A stretch of 64,000 nucleotides of DNA from Schizochytrium sp. TIO01 (Eukaryota; Sar; Bigyra; Thraustochytrida; Thraustochytriidae), in assembly GCA_004764695.1 (NCBI GenBank), contig SMSO01000037.1:2912337-2976336 (forward strand), given 5' to 3'. Shown piece after piece: positions 32,401-43,568 of the stretch. Below the pieces are notes generated by a model. That model did no database searches and was not told the DNA's origin. It saw nothing but the letters and a program-made list of their open reading frames with translations. Made by a program: the position numbers and the translations under genes. The number at the start of each line of letters is the position of its first letter. Positions within the stretch are counted from its first letter, which is position 1.

Positions 32401-35296
32401 GCGGCTGCATATGGCAAAATGGTCCCCGCATGTAGTCGAAGCTGCTGCACGACTATTGCGCAAATTTGTCCTACATGGGCAGCTTCACAGTTTCCCCGAT
32501 GCTGATGTTGCTCGTGATCAGGGCATTTTGCTCATTCAGGAGTGGCGTCGCGTGCGAGAGCGAGCACCACGTTTGGCAGCCGTGTCTGACGCTTTTGTTA
32601 CGTTGTTGGACTCTGGTCACCTGAAATCTGTTGCTGCTCAATCCTACGCTCTGAAGATGCTGTCGCGTCATGGTGGCTCCAAAAACTTTCAACAATTTGG
32701 TTTTCGTGCTCTCCTTCGTCAAAATCTTGATGCTATGCTCAAGCATTACTACGAAGCAGTACTGCGGTCTTTTGACCCTCCCCGATGGGCAAATGACCAA
32801 ACCTCTACTCTCTTCCAGGCATCGGGAAATGATCGTCACTTTTTCATGGTCAATATCGCATCGGCTGTATTGCATGCGCTGGATATCTCTGTCTCCGGTG
32901 AAAGTGAACTTGCGGCTGGCTTAAAACCACAAATGGCAGTCCTTGTCAGTTTGTTGTTCGTACACCCAGAGATGGAGATGCGCAAACTTGTGGCCTCGTG
33001 GGTTCCTCATAGTGCATTCCTAGGTTTGCCTGATGAACGATTCACTCCTGCGCTTGTGTCAAACAAGCTGTCGGGTCTAGAACGAGCTGTGTTAGTGTCA
33101 CAGTTTCTTGCTAAATACTGGGATGGATGTATTATTGATGAAATTGTGCAAGGTGCAGCAAAGGTGTCGCCATATCTGAACGAATACCATATAAGTTGCC
33201 TGCTTCATATTCTTGCGCCATGGCTTGTGCACCAATACCCACAGGGCACCCGACAACCTCAACGGCTCATCACACGCCTTTTGCGGCTATGTACAAGACT
33301 TCCACCCGGTGGTGATGACCCGGCATGGCGGATTTGGCGCAGTATTAATTTGACCAAGGGCCTTGATGACACTGTGAGAACTCTTGTGGACTATCTAATT
33401 AAAACCCAGCCAGCAGAGCATCAGACTGCAGCCTTGGATGCAATCAGTACATTGTTCTCTCATGACATGCAACTCGGGAGTGATCCAGTTGACACCCTTT
33501 CTTCTTTGGTTAGATCTTTGCCGCCAATGACTTGGTCCTCCCCTGAAGAGTACTTGCATGAATCGATTAAAATTAAAGCCAGTGATGCTCGTGAGGGAAC
33601 ATTGGCAGGGTTGTCGCCACGAGCAGGCTCTCCACCGGAGCTTCGCACTGAGGCACAAATCAAGGATACACAGGCCGTCTTGCGCCTTGTAAATCGGGCA
33701 CCATTTATTACAAGAAACTTCAAAGCTGCCGATCTCGCACGAACGCTGTACGCAGTGTTCATCGAGGAGGGCGTGGACAAGCAGTTGAGCCTTAAAACTG
33801 TTCAAGCCATCAATGAAGAGTTTGAGGTTGCACGACCAGCTGTGCTTTTACATTTTGAAAGCGAAGTTGTTAGGGAGGATCAAGAGGAGCCTGGATCGAC
33901 TTATGAAGGCCTTAGTCGCACTATGTCTGATGGTGGCATGAGTGAACAAGGTCGTCAAAATATTGACGGCAGTGATAATAGAAATGGAGAATGGTTGTCC
34001 ACGATTTCTTTTCATAGTCAGGAAACTATGAGCTGCCTTACCAAAACAATTGTGCACTGTCTCATCTACTGCAAGGAACCTATGAAACGTGTTCGCGCCT
34101 TCACATTGCTCCAAAGTGTTTCTACATCTCACCTTGATCATGAGTTTATTCATGACCTCGTACTCCGTATTGAGTCTCGGTGTACATATCTGTTAAAGCT
34201 TTTGGAATTTGGCAATGGCAATTCAGCTACTCATGCCCGTCTTGAAGCCTTGGAGCATCTTTTTATTCTTGCTGAATGGGTTGCATCCGCTCCAGATCTT
34301 GCAAGGAAGGAGCAGGAGGATTTGGTTATTATTGCTACCTGTGCATTGTCAATTCCGCTGGTTATTCGACCGAACCCCTTCGCGCGTATCCGCATTTCAG
34401 CTCTTAAGATCCTCCAAAGTTTGGCTTCAATGCTGGAAAATTCACGAACAGATCGTATCTTACAGGAGCACCTTGTGACTTGCCTAGTTAATCAGGAAGT
34501 GGCTTCATTGTCTGCAGAGATTCTACTTGGCCAAGACTGCGCAAGAGGGGCGCTCGAGCCTGCGATTTTTGTATTGATAACTGGCGCAATCTGTCTAGTT
34601 CAGTATGGTGCACAGGCCAATAGCGTGAATGCCGAAAAGCAGGTGGGCCTGGCCAGTCAGTTAGTGAAGATGGTTACCCCTCATGTGAGCAAGCGCCCTG
34701 AGGTCAAAGGTTTGTTGGATCAACTTTCTGCGCGACTTATGGCTTTATTAGGTAACAAAGCATCTGCGATTCTTGCTCGTGCTCGAAGCAGCTCCTCTAG
34801 CTCTCAGTATAGCCAAACAGAAGAAGAATCGTTAGCGTTGTTGGCAAAATCTGTGATCACAAGAGAGGCCTTTGTACAGAGTTTTGTGGTGGTTCTGTTG
34901 CGCGGTTCTGGTCTTTCTTCTGGCCAAGACCAAGGTTACCAAGCTGTTGTACAGTTTCTAGTGCAAATTCTCGAGGTTGGCAGTGAGACAATGGGTATGG
35001 GTGCTTTATTATTTCTAAGTGAGTGCTTCAAACATCACGAAATATCTGTCCTCCTGCTTGAAGAGGACAATAGCTTGCTTGACATTGTTATGGATGGCCT
35101 GATTGTTGCGCTGGAAACCTGGCCAAAAGGTCGCCGCGTCCATATTCTTAATGTTATGGCCGGACTACGATTGAAGCCTACGTCTTCATTCGACTTCGTA
35201 CATGCCGAGTCTAGCGAACAAAAATCAAAGCAGGATCGCTTAGTTCGTGGATTGGGTTTGTGCCGCGCTCAACTTGAAGCGAATCTCGATGTGTAA
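29417..35296 (+). CDS. Large helical-repeat protein, probably Furry/Tao3/Mor2-like scaffold
   Basis: From the ATG at 29417 the protein has 1959 residues. The frame is open a further 49 codons upstream to a TAG at 29267 without another ATG. The first roughly 140 residues are acidic and disordered; the remainder is almost all amphipathic helix of HEAT/ARM character, with Ser-rich inserts. Several stretches follow the order seen in Furry proteins: an early helical block with LIGRLSWFSLPRTLHNF, a stretch on serial R/F/P helices near 31300-31500, 'HISCLLHILAPWLVH' near 33190, then 'AWRIWRSINL...DTVRTLVDYLI' near 33320-33400, which recalls the conserved tryptophan/FLI segment of Furry. Family proteins scaffold NDR/LATS-type kinases in polarity and morphogenesis. 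The gene is certain; the family call rests on recall of conserved spacing and is moderate. A generic HEAT-repeat protein is the alternative. Confidence 0.72.
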   Translation: MMSHGDGVTRDSEDPPQLEDVNLDNDDHDVDEDQIENTTTHYDRPSLDSNVRPRNGSLIKETEDNVDQNGDSNDRFQERNSNNSCKDLRDAEDVDHEKGNSQSNSQSKSHSNTVAHSIKENGHMETADNNGGEDSEPIEVEEEISPLPAQQSRPHSPSAASTTSSVSTSTSSKKSLQAAVCRDPSLNDALLQLQLLLTAHIGRSFGIIWPSESVAAKLVEIGFPATRVNPLVSVTLRDIERGLDQVLNYLAFLLRDRTGTVVPMCKVLLRVREQAVMMDPETTKRGLRRTHQFASEKGLSMESLLFSTLNELLAGVSAAAVLEDINTKGEALVNSFVDISYEHFSKYQKTAEPLALEPCIALIGRLSWFSLPRTLHNFSARMNKVYFNASALEFVPFMQVLTNHVKFSLDRTSGCRAACLAFVQSIAKLLKTTSCAELIEEVFRCVVCMLARFRDEWKPQRLPRQGSSSSSSVYSSSSSVPSASANAISSGKNNGADDPFGPAYETIFGYAHSYASRGRYLPSSLNAMESMVSWQVLETPHLPLLSTQHDRLCSDLVKRIDNAETRISGLDHMQRYFKLLPRNCSYLGLDALFMLPKILFIDSAIPRAQEAALISALIVELGRCFPRIFDETMTRGLTNNKATSAQRAICLSALSKVLAFFPVPEEKSPLRGYTKFVVSLSGRDSPAVTVAEAVACFPMLGMHSEQMLQNCVDSAFGFDMTLVDAGRDALIRFCQHGDIYAEKAIMVTVESPSLKLICTMQHTKAPQDTPQILISVITLERVLCAALDKGFSSAELIAEAGASLLLASTYPDAKVQARANLALDRIGLIRDPNNENPCLRRALDKLLLGLLGASGSADSCGGARVQELNRMLARKPGFCDFVVWWRNQCTLICAAEVQHSNKPSFVRSLVHEYLTATNNRLQSAALISLAHLKDCHDVIEKKIAMQSLQARNEIYNGLFIRLMAALRETYYGGPLERRIHQMVRTWIQSSNDEIARLHMAKWSPHVVEAAARLLRKFVLHGQLHSFPDADVARDQGILLIQEWRRVRERAPRLAAVSDAFVTLLDSGHLKSVAAQSYALKMLSRHGGSKNFQQFGFRALLRQNLDAMLKHYYEAVLRSFDPPRWANDQTSTLFQASGNDRHFFMVNIASAVLHALDISVSGESELAAGLKPQMAVLVSLLFVHPEMEMRKLVASWVPHSAFLGLPDERFTPALVSNKLSGLERAVLVSQFLAKYWDGCIIDEIVQGAAKVSPYLNEYHISCLLHILAPWLVHQYPQGTRQPQRLITRLLRLCTRLPPGGDDPAWRIWRSINLTKGLDDTVRTLVDYLIKTQPAEHQTAALDAISTLFSHDMQLGSDPVDTLSSLVRSLPPMTWSSPEEYLHESIKIKASDAREGTLAGLSPRAGSPPELRTEAQIKDTQAVLRLVNRAPFITRNFKAADLARTLYAVFIEEGVDKQLSLKTVQAINEEFEVARPAVLLHFESEVVREDQEEPGSTYEGLSRTMSDGGMSEQGRQNIDGSDNRNGEWLSTISFHSQETMSCLTKTIVHCLIYCKEPMKRVRAFTLLQSVSTSHLDHEFIHDLVLRIESRCTYLLKLLEFGNGNSATHARLEALEHLFILAEWVASAPDLARKEQEDLVIIATCALSIPLVIRPNPFARIRISALKILQSLASMLENSRTDRILQEHLVTCLVNQEVASLSAEILLGQDCARGALEPAIFVLITGAICLVQYGAQANSVNAEKQVGLASQLVKMVTPHVSKRPEVKGLLDQLSARLMALLGNKASAILARARSSSSSSQYSQTEEESLALLAKSVITREAFVQSFVVVLLRGSGLSSGQDQGYQAVVQFLVQILEVGSETMGMGALLFLSECFKHHEISVLLLEEDNSLLDIVMDGLIVALETWPKGRRVHILNVMAGLRLKPTSSFDFVHAESSEQKSKQDRLVRGLGLCRAQLEANLDV

Positions 35297-35819
35297 GAAT
35301 AAAATATAGTCCAAGTATCGTGAACTCTTATTGGATATTCACCTTCGTCGATATATACATCCTCGTGCTAAAATGTCATGTTTCATGTTCCTGTCTTTTG
35401 TTTGGTTTTCTTCCAGCATAGTTCTTTATGCTGCCTTATATTTCCCGTTCTGACTTAACACGGTGATGGGCAAAATATATACGAATAGCGAAACAAAGAA
35501 GCCAAAGTATGCGCCAAATCACTGGAGTTCTGTTGGCGAGACCACGATTGCTCCTTCTCTTCTACTCATGCCAGCATCAGAGTACGCTGTGAAAAAAATC
35601 TTTTGTAATCACGTCCAGAGAAACTGATCGATTTTGCTTTTTGTCAAATTTAATTGAATTACACCATGAATTCATTATTACTTAATACTTTCCTATGAGA
35701 TAAGATTCTGTTAAGATACATGCGAAAGAAACTTGTTTTGATGATGGTGAAGGAGGTGCTTTTGAAACGACCTTCCCTTTATATACCAATAATATGATTT
35801 TTGTACTGGTTGCGCAGCA
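35297..35819. other. Convergent 3' intergenic region
   Basis: 523 bp of AT-rich sequence lies between the stops of the Furry-like gene and the 303-residue protein gene. An AATAAAATATA word directly follows the Furry-like stop and may be its polyadenylation signal. No coding sequence was recognised. Confidence 0.5.
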
Positions 35820-36731
35820 TCAGTGAAGCTGTTGTTGGTGTTGTAGGGTCTGAAGCCAAGGGACAGCTAGTGGGGAGGGTGTAATTTGCATATGAATTGC
35901 ATTTTGCAAAAAATCTGGCAGAGGCAAGGACGAAAGCATCGACTGGGTTGGCAAAGCTTGTACAGGAGGATAAGATTCCACATGACGACGCTTAGCAATG
36001 CTGCGAGGCGAGGTGTTGGAGCTGAGCTGCTTGGCTCCGTCAGCGTCAGACTCGGTGGCATCTGAAGAGAGGTCATCAGAAGTTGAAGACGAGATACTCA
36101 ATTCACGCGAAGCACGCTTTCGCTTCTGTTTCATTGCTGAAAATTTTGCGTCAAGTAAGTCCATCACCGCTGGCCCCTCTTTCCGGACAACACCGATTTC
36201 ACGCAAAATATAATCTACAGACTGTACCCATTCTCTCACCTGACGAATCGCGTACATTTTCCCAGCCTGGCCATAGGGTCCTCGGAGAGCAATTGTGGCT
36301 ATGAGGTCTCGATCTGGTGTTTCTGCTGTGTAGTTGGCACAAAGTCTTGTACAGAGATGCTCGAGCTTCTCACGGTTAAGTTTGCTCAAATCCTGCAGGT
36401 TGGGAAAGTCTTCCGAAATTGAGTTCGCCTGGGTCGGCGTTGTAATAGGAAACTGTGATGCTGATGAAGGAACAATGGTCTTTTGCATTGGCGCTGTGAG
36501 TTGGATCGCTTGATCAGATTGCGTGCTTGCTCCTTGCAGTAGGTTCTGGTTCTGGTGTTGATTAAATTGTTGCTGCATAAAGGCGAGTAGTTGCTCGGTA
36601 GCCGAAGGTGCACTAGGAGGAGGAGGTGGAGGAGGAGGAGTGTCCATAATTTTCTTCTTTTTCAGAACCTTGCGTTTAGTGTTCGTGTTTCGCCTGTGTA
36701 CGTTCTGCACGCAATCTGCAAGCTCGACCAT
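35820..36731 (-). CDS. Unknown protein, 303 residues, probably nuclear
   Basis: I do not recognise a family. The ATG at 36731 opens a protein with a basic cluster (KRKVLKKKK, about residues 19-28), a run of eight prolines, a Gln/Asn-rich stretch (about 46-63) and then a conserved-looking helical core (about 107-200) containing LNREKLEHLCTRLCANY and MYAIRQVREWVQSVDYIL. After this come a second basic cluster (KQKRKRASRE, about 199-208), a Ser/Asp-rich acidic segment and a Gln-rich C terminus. Two nuclear-localisation-like clusters and low-complexity flanks suggest a nuclear or nucleic-acid-associated role, which is inference only. It is convergent with the Furry-like gene. A start at the internal Met just before the proline run (about residue 29) would also be plausible. 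Confidence 0.65.
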   Translation of the reverse strand: MVELADCVQNVHRRNTNTKRKVLKKKKIMDTPPPPPPPPSAPSATEQLLAFMQQQFNQHQNQNLLQGASTQSDQAIQLTAPMQKTIVPSSASQFPITTPTQANSISEDFPNLQDLSKLNREKLEHLCTRLCANYTAETPDRDLIATIALRGPYGQAGKMYAIRQVREWVQSVDYILREIGVVRKEGPAVMDLLDAKFSAMKQKRKRASRELSISSSTSDDLSSDATESDADGAKQLSSNTSPRSIAKRRHVESYPPVQALPTQSMLSSLPLPDFLQNAIHMQITPSPLAVPWLQTLQHQQQLH

Positions 36732-38068
36732 TGCCGTCGTGGTTCTCCTCTCTTCTTGAAATAAGTAACCAGGCTGAGACCTAGCTAGCTAGCTAATTGC
36801 CTTGCTGCTGCTTCAGTGTGGGCTCAGCTGACTTTTCCTTAGTCGCCACTACTTTGGATAGATAAACCTCACGGGCTGCCCTAGGTCTCAGTAGTTATAG
36901 TTCTGCTTGCAGAACTGGTCCTTCTTCACTCCAATGATGCGTTATTGGCTGCAAATGACGCAGATATTTATTTTTTTCTATCCCTGTTGTTTTCCTCGAA
37001 TTTCTATCAACCGCGCAGTTTCTGTATGCTCTGTAAGACCCCGCTGTCCGTAAGACCTTCTACGGGATACTCTTATAGTTTCCTCTACCTAGCTATCCGG
37101 TAGTCGTCGCGTGCACTAGTCCCCACAATTACCAATTCACCTTTTGCACCAAAATGAAGCAACACAACGCAATGCGACACAATGCAAGGCACGCCCTTTT
37201 AAGTAGTTCGCCACGTTGCGATAGTCCTCGTCGAATCTGCTGCGGTCGTTCGATTGGATCGATTCCCGAAGATGAACGCAGCAGAATGAATGTGTCCTAC
37301 CAAAACAACTAGAGCAAGGTTTCTTAGGAATTTAGAGCCTTAGCTCGCAATTCCTTCTCTCGTCGACAGCAATCTTGATGGACGCTGCCTTCGCTCTCCA
37401 AGTTATCGCCACTTGCTTGCTCAGCAAGCATTCACCAATAAACGGAGCTCTAGCTGGCAACTCCCGCACAGCCAAGCTCTAAGGTCTCGTCGATATCGAG
37501 CTCACTTCTTCTGCAGCTGCTGTCGCTACTTGTACAGCTTTTTCTCTCTTGCGCAGATGCCGTTTGAGAAAGGTCGCAGCACTTGAAGGTCTTGTGCTTC
37601 TCGATCAAGATCCAGCTATTACCTTCGCCGTCGCTGGTGTGCTTCCGTTGTTGTTGCTGTTGTTGTTGCTGTTGCTGCTGCTGTTGCTGATGCTGTTGCG
37701 TTCGCGTTTGAGGTTTGGTTTTTGCTTGAGGATCGTGAATTGGTTTCAGGTCTGCTGCCAGCGTAGGATCTGGTTAATTGGCCGTAGGTCATCTCTATCG
37801 TCGTCGCTGCTGATTTCGATTACTGTCCTAAGACTCGCGGTTCTTGGTTTCTACGATAGTTTACGATTCAACGTGGATGGATCGTCGATCAGTTGCGATT
37901 TCTTCTTCTTTCTTTCCCTTTAACTTCTGTAACATTTTGGTAATGGAACATAGCGCTTGAAACTGTGGGTAGCACAGCTTGTACTTGAGTGTTTAAGACG
38001 AAAGAAAGAACTTTTACTTGCTGGCGTAGTTGTTTTACTTCGACCATCATTTTTTATTATCCATTACT

Positions 38069-38104
38069 TTTTAATTTTGATTAATTTTAAATTTAAAATT
38101 AAAA
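38069..38104. repeat. AT-rich imperfect inverted repeat
   Basis: TTTTAATTTT on the left is mirrored by AAAATTAAAA on the right around an AT-only loop. It is followed by AG and AAAAG runs (about 38144-38218). Confidence 0.6.
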
Positions 38105-40467
38105 GAGTATAATAAAAGAGGATAAACATGCAAGTCTTAAGTTTCTAGAGAGAGAGAGAGAAACCTTTAAAAGATTTTGTGAAAGAAAAGAAAAGAAAAG
38201 AAAAAGGAAAAAAAAAAATGCCTGATAATTACAAAAGAAGAAAGAAAGAAAGAAAGTGGGTAGCCTATCGATTGCTTGCGATTGCAATACCTCCCTTCTT
38301 CAAGCTTGAAGCGCAAACAGTCGATGCATTGAGGGTTCGCCACCTTCACCTTTCGCAAGTGTACCCAGCTTACGCACAATTACTCAGAGATTCTCAGACT
38401 ATTTCGTGCCACGCTGGCGTCTCCAAACTTCTTATTCGAGCTTCGCAAGTACACTCAGAACCTGTGGAACGAGTTATGAATTCTTCATCCGAGTCAAAAG
38501 ATTACCAAATGTGAAACATGAGGTATTACAATGATGTAAGGCATCCAAGCTTTGCATCCTTTCGAATCAACATTACGAAATGATTGCGCGGGAGAGACGA
38601 ACCATTGAGTAATGAATGAATTTGAAGACGCCCCACAAATCAAAAGGTAAACTCTTTCAGGCCTTAAATCTAGTTTTAAATAGCTTAAGCTATAAGACTA
38701 TGGTTTCGAGAGGAGCTAACGTTGTTGCTTTCATTCGTGCTTCTCCTGACATCGCCTGCCCCTGCTCGCAACTGATCATACATTATACATTGAATTTGAT
38801 TAGTCATTAATTAAAAATAATAACAAATAGTCCTACTTCAGAATTCTTTTTTTAAAAACAAATATTATAATGACGTTTTCCAAAATCTTTACAACAAAGG
38901 AAAGAAAGATAATATGCCTCTTCAAGAAGTTTCATCAAATTGCCGGAAGAAAAGTATCCGCGTAATCGATATTCGTTAAAGAGTGGAGTTGAGTTGAGTT
39001 GAGTTGGGTTGGGTTGAGTTAGGTATAGTTAACGCATCAACCAAGCTCAAATTCGTAAGTAAGCCTCGCAATAAGAAGCTGGCCAAATAAGCTGCAAAAG
39101 CCCGTCAACGATGGCGGAGGCTGCTTTGCACTCTACGCCATGGAAGTTACATGAAAGGCCACCCCGAGCATCTTCCTTGCGTTTTGTGAGTCCTCAGAGT
39201 GTCTATGACAAGATTGAAATAGGTAGCTAGCTAGCTAGGGAGGGATGATCTTGGAAAGTATAAAAGAGTACTGGGTACTAGTCAGTTTTCTTGTTTTGGA
39301 AAGAATGAGCTCTTCGTAAACAACTCGAGCTAGCTCCGTTATGAACAGATAACTACGCCCTTGAGAGTAGAGTTTGGTTCTGGTTTTGACATCTGTATTG
39401 ATTGGTATTGATGTTGTTATTGTTCTCGCTGCCTATGGTGCCTTTCGAGGTGATCGAACGACCTCCCAGAAAGGCCGCATCTAAATTGAAGAACTGCGAA
39501 GGCCTTCTTCACGAGGCAATCAGCTGATCCAGAATGGTTTGCATGCCTCTATATCATAATGCAGAAAGGAGCTTTAGCAGGTGCCGTCGCATCGAAGAGA
39601 GAAGAAACTAGTCCTCACTTCTTCAAAATGCGAGTCTATATCACGCTGCAGGGAAGTAATTGGAGCACGGCATACGCGTACGACCTTGGCCATGGCAGTA
39701 TCGATAGATTGAGCCATTTCGTCATGGTCAATTGCATAACACATCAAGGGCGTCTGACAAGCCAGGGAAAGCTAGTGCTTCTCGCGTTTTCACCAGCTGG
39801 CAGCATTTTTAGTTTCACGGGGGCTATTAATTGCGCAATTTCAACAGGTTGGTGCTCTAGATCAGTGGTCTATCGCACGCACGCACACACATACACATAC
39901 ACACCTCCATGAAAACCCGTGCTCCCGCGATTACGATTTCAACCAACTTTTTAAAAGCAAGAGAGGGAAAGCTCCTGCAGAAGAGAAGCAAAATCAGAGA
40001 GGGATAATCGCATTCTGCAGTCGATGGACTTCGATCTCGTCCATGTGATAGATCACTTCGGAACTGATTGCGCAGGTCGACTGATCCAATGCCACATAGT
40101 ATCGAGGTATGCATTACGAACCACGTGCCATAAAATTGCCTCCACCACAGTAGTATTTTTGTAAATTGAAAAAAGAAAGAAAGAAAAGAAAAGAAGAAGA
40201 AAAGAAACCTTTAAAGAAAGAAATATAAAACATTAACAAAAAACAATAACTCAAGTGAGAATGAAGAAAGATAAAAACTTGGAAATTCTTCAGGCCATCG
40301 TGGATTGAGAGCGTGGCAAATACAACGTGCCATGACGGCGGATACTCTCAGGCATCCTCCGTGCGGTTCCCAGCCATCAGGAGCCTCATGCTCAGGCCAA
40401 GCTTCGCAAATGCTCGTCCGTGAATCCTCTTAAGTAAGATCTTCGTTTATGACCGGTCACTAAGTCA

Positions 40468-40491
40468 GTCTCTCTCTCTCTCTCTCTCTCT
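40468..40491. repeat. (TC)n microsatellite
   Basis: About twelve TC units at the edge of a GC-richer island. Confidence 0.85.
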
Positions 40492-41191
40492 GTACCTTTA
40501 GGCTTTTAGAAGACATCGCCAGGAACTCGAGCTTGGAGCGCGCAATTTGCCATTCCAAGGCCACGCCTCGAAGGCCGTGGCATGCGAAGCTCGGCGAGGA
40601 GCCCATCGCCTCCACTCTCTCCGCAGAGCTCCGTCCTCTGCCAGAGCCTGGCGAGGGCTACGTCGCTGGGCGGCGCTGCATCGTGATAAGGCAGCAGCCA
40701 TCCTGATGATGTGGCCAGCCATCCATCCAGCCAGCCATTCAAGCGAGAGAGCGTACAAGCGCACACGCGTGCCCGCACGCACAGGCAGGCAGGCGGGCAT
40801 GCAGGCAGACTAGCTAGGCCTCCCTCCCACTCGCAAGGGCGCGGCGAGGCGCCTGGTCTGCTTGGGTTCGAAGAGGGTATTCATTTCATTTCCTGCAAAG
40901 GGCCAAAACGAAGGGGACTCAAACAGTGAATTGAATTGGAAGAGAGAGAAAGAGGCGCTTCGATATGGGATCCGTTCATTATTTCTTATTCGTTGCCCGT
41001 GGAAGAAGAATGGCGATTACAGTGAGGGGTACTTACTTACTCGGAAAAGACTGCCGTCGCCAGGCTCTGCGCGACATTTCCTGGCATCTCGATGCTTTCC
41101 CGACTGCACTCGCAGTCTAATGCCTCGGAAAGGCCGGTTTTGGCGAGGCCTCGAACCGAATTGCGCTAACTTTGGATAGCGATGGTCCCCA

Positions 41192-41202
41192 AATATATAT
41201 AC

Positions 41203-41254
<52 letters not shown>
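41192..41254. repeat. Compound (AT)n(AG)n microsatellite
   Basis: About 28 bp of AT alternation passes directly into about 34 bp of AG repeats. Confidence 0.92.
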
Positions 41255-41259
<5 letters not shown>

Positions 41260-41362
41260 GAAACAAAAGAACACAAAGAACAGAAAGTAGAAAAGAAAGA
41301 ATAATTAATATGGCTATCGACCTACGAAAAACGTTGATTGAATCTGCTCACCACAAAAGAGT

Positions 41363-41422
41363 CAATGAATGAATGAATGAATAGAATAAATGAATGAATG
41401 AATGAATGAATGAATGAATGAG
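41363..41422. repeat. (GAAT)n microsatellite, interrupted
   Basis: Two GAAT blocks are separated by ATAGAATAAA. Same motif as 26871 and 42111. Confidence 0.88.
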
Positions 41423-42110
41423 TGAGAAGCCGCGATGTTTCTAATCAGGCGGTGCTCACGGACTTCAACTCAAAAGAACGCAGCGAATCAAGGACAGTCA
41501 ATCAATCCCAGCGCTTTCCGAATCAGACGAGACGAGCCCAATCTCCTTCTGCAACGCAGTAATGGAAACCACGTTCCACCTTCTCGTGTCCAAGTCCTTT
41601 CCCTTTCTTTCCGTTTCGTCGTTCATAGCGTAACCATTTTTGAGTGAGCTTATGAATGAAAAAAAAATGAAATCGTCGCTGCTCATTGCTTATTTCTGAA
41701 GGACACCACAAAAAGAACGATCTAAAAGAACACGCTTGAAAAGAGCGGCAGCCTCGCTAGCCATCGCTACCGCCATCGCTAAGAGAAAGCAGATCCGTCT
41801 GATCCAATTTAAACTACGATTGATCGAATTTGGCTCGACGGGACCATTCGCGGTACCCTCAGCTCTCGCTGTGGGGCCTTCTATAACTCATTATGTGGCG
41901 TCAGGAAAGCAGTACTGGCCCCACAGCAGTGGGGCCTCGAGTCCCCCGACTGAGGGGCCGCGAACAGCCGCCAGTCCATGGCTTATCTATTTATCTATTT
42001 GTTTACTTATTTACTTAAAAAAGAAAAATATGTTTTATGTAAAGTACGTAAAGTGAATGAGTGAGAGAGTAGTTTCTTATTTTCGTACATAATAAACAAA
42101 AGCAATAACT

Positions 42111-42152
42111 TGAATGAATGAATGAATGAATGAATGAATGAATGACTGAATG
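42111..42152. repeat. (GAAT)n microsatellite
   Basis: About nine GAAT units with one change (GACT). Confidence 0.88.
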
Positions 42153-42683
42153 ATATTACCCGAATGAGCGAAAACCAAACTTGCCCATAACTTTAGAAAG
42201 GACAAGAAGAGAGGTCTCTGCGGACGCTCGCCTGCGCTACGATCTCAGGTGAGGTGAAAGGGTGTGTGAGTGAGTGAGTGAATATCAGTTCGTCGACGGC
42301 GCAATCGTCGGAGTCCGCGCCTCAGACAGGACCTTTGAGGACGGACGCTAGCCTGCACAGGACAAGCAAGTTCTGCGCCCTCGTTCCTCTTATTTGCTGC
42401 TTTTTCTGCATCGTCTGTTGAAGAAAGGAAAAGAAACTTTTGAAAAGGACAATGGAACCCTTTTCAGGAGCCTGAATGAAAGAAGAAGAAGAAGAAGACG
42501 AAGAAGACGAAGAAGAGCGAATGATCAACTGTGCTTTTTGATGGGCGAGGTTGATTCTCTCTCTCTTTCTCTCTTGGGCATTTGAGCACAATGTGTTGAG
42601 CGAGGTAGCGTAGCGGGTGCTTAGCAGGTGCTTGCGAGCGAAACATAGGCAGAGGCGGAGGCGACGATAAATTGAATAAAATT

Positions 42684-42733
42684 CATTAAAAACATCTCAT
42701 TAAAACCATCTCATTAAAAACATCTCATTAAAA
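42684..42733. repeat. 14-bp minisatellite, about 3.5 copies
   Basis: Units of CATTAAAAACATCT, one with A-to-C. Confidence 0.85.
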
Positions 42734-43035
42734 GTTCAACTCTATCGTGAATGAAGTTGGCGTCTTCGAGTTCGCAATCAATCGCTGTGGCGATAAGATG
42801 CTGCTGCCGTGGGCGTGCGTGCATGGACTTCACGATCTTCGCGAAGGCCAATGCAAGATCGCAAGGCTTTTCGCCAGCTTGCACTCACTGCGCCGCCACG
42901 TCCAGAAGTTGGCGAACAGGGCTCCTGCCCAAAGGTTTGAGGTGCCTTCTTCTCCAAGATCTGCCCTGTTTCCAGAGGTATGTATCACAAGAAAGGACTT
43001 AGAAGTAGGAATTCGACTATTTATTTATTAACTTA

Positions 43036-43087
43036 TTGATTGATTGACTGATGGATTGATCGATTGATTGATTGATCGATTGATCGA
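43036..43087. repeat. (TTGA)n degenerate microsatellite
   Basis: TTGA units with TCGA and CTGA variants. The same family recurs at 44447 and about 45165. Confidence 0.85.
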
Positions 43088-43321
43088 GTTATTGATTATG
43101 AACGTATTTATGCGGTTAATTCTCGTGTCCGAATCAATCATGTTTCTTGGGCCAAAGACGACGCTGCTCCACGATAAGGCCATACTCGTCTTGATTGCAA
43201 TCGATGCCAAGAGTTCACTCGAAGATCTCACGGCCCTTTATTAGGCTGTGCCTCCACGATTTTGGTTTTCAGCAGCGACGGTGCATTAATCGTTTGGTAT
43301 CCAACTATCTTTTCTATTTTT

Positions 43322-43400
43322 GTAAAAATATTCATTTTTACAAAGTATTCATTTTTAACAAAGTATTCATTTCTACAAAGTATTCATTTTTGCAAAATAC
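43322..43400. repeat. 17-18-bp minisatellite, about 4 copies
   Basis: Units of ACAAAGTATTCATTTTT with small indels. Confidence 0.82.
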
Positions 43401-43497
43401 AAAGGTGATCAATAGTTATAATCGTCACTGGCATATACTATCTATCCGCCATTAGGCATTTCTCGCGCTTCCTGTTTGTTAGGCATCAGCGCTGTTC

Positions 43498-43568
43498 TTT
43501 GTTTGCTTATTTGTTTGCTTATTTGTTTGCTTATTTGTTTGCTTATTTGTTTGTTTATTTGTTTGTTT
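43498..43568. repeat. 12-bp minisatellite (TTTGTTTGCTTA)n
   Basis: Six or so units of TTTGTTTGCTTA degenerate into TTTGTTTATTTG at the 3' side. In one frame it gives an artificial ICLL repeat. Confidence 0.88.
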
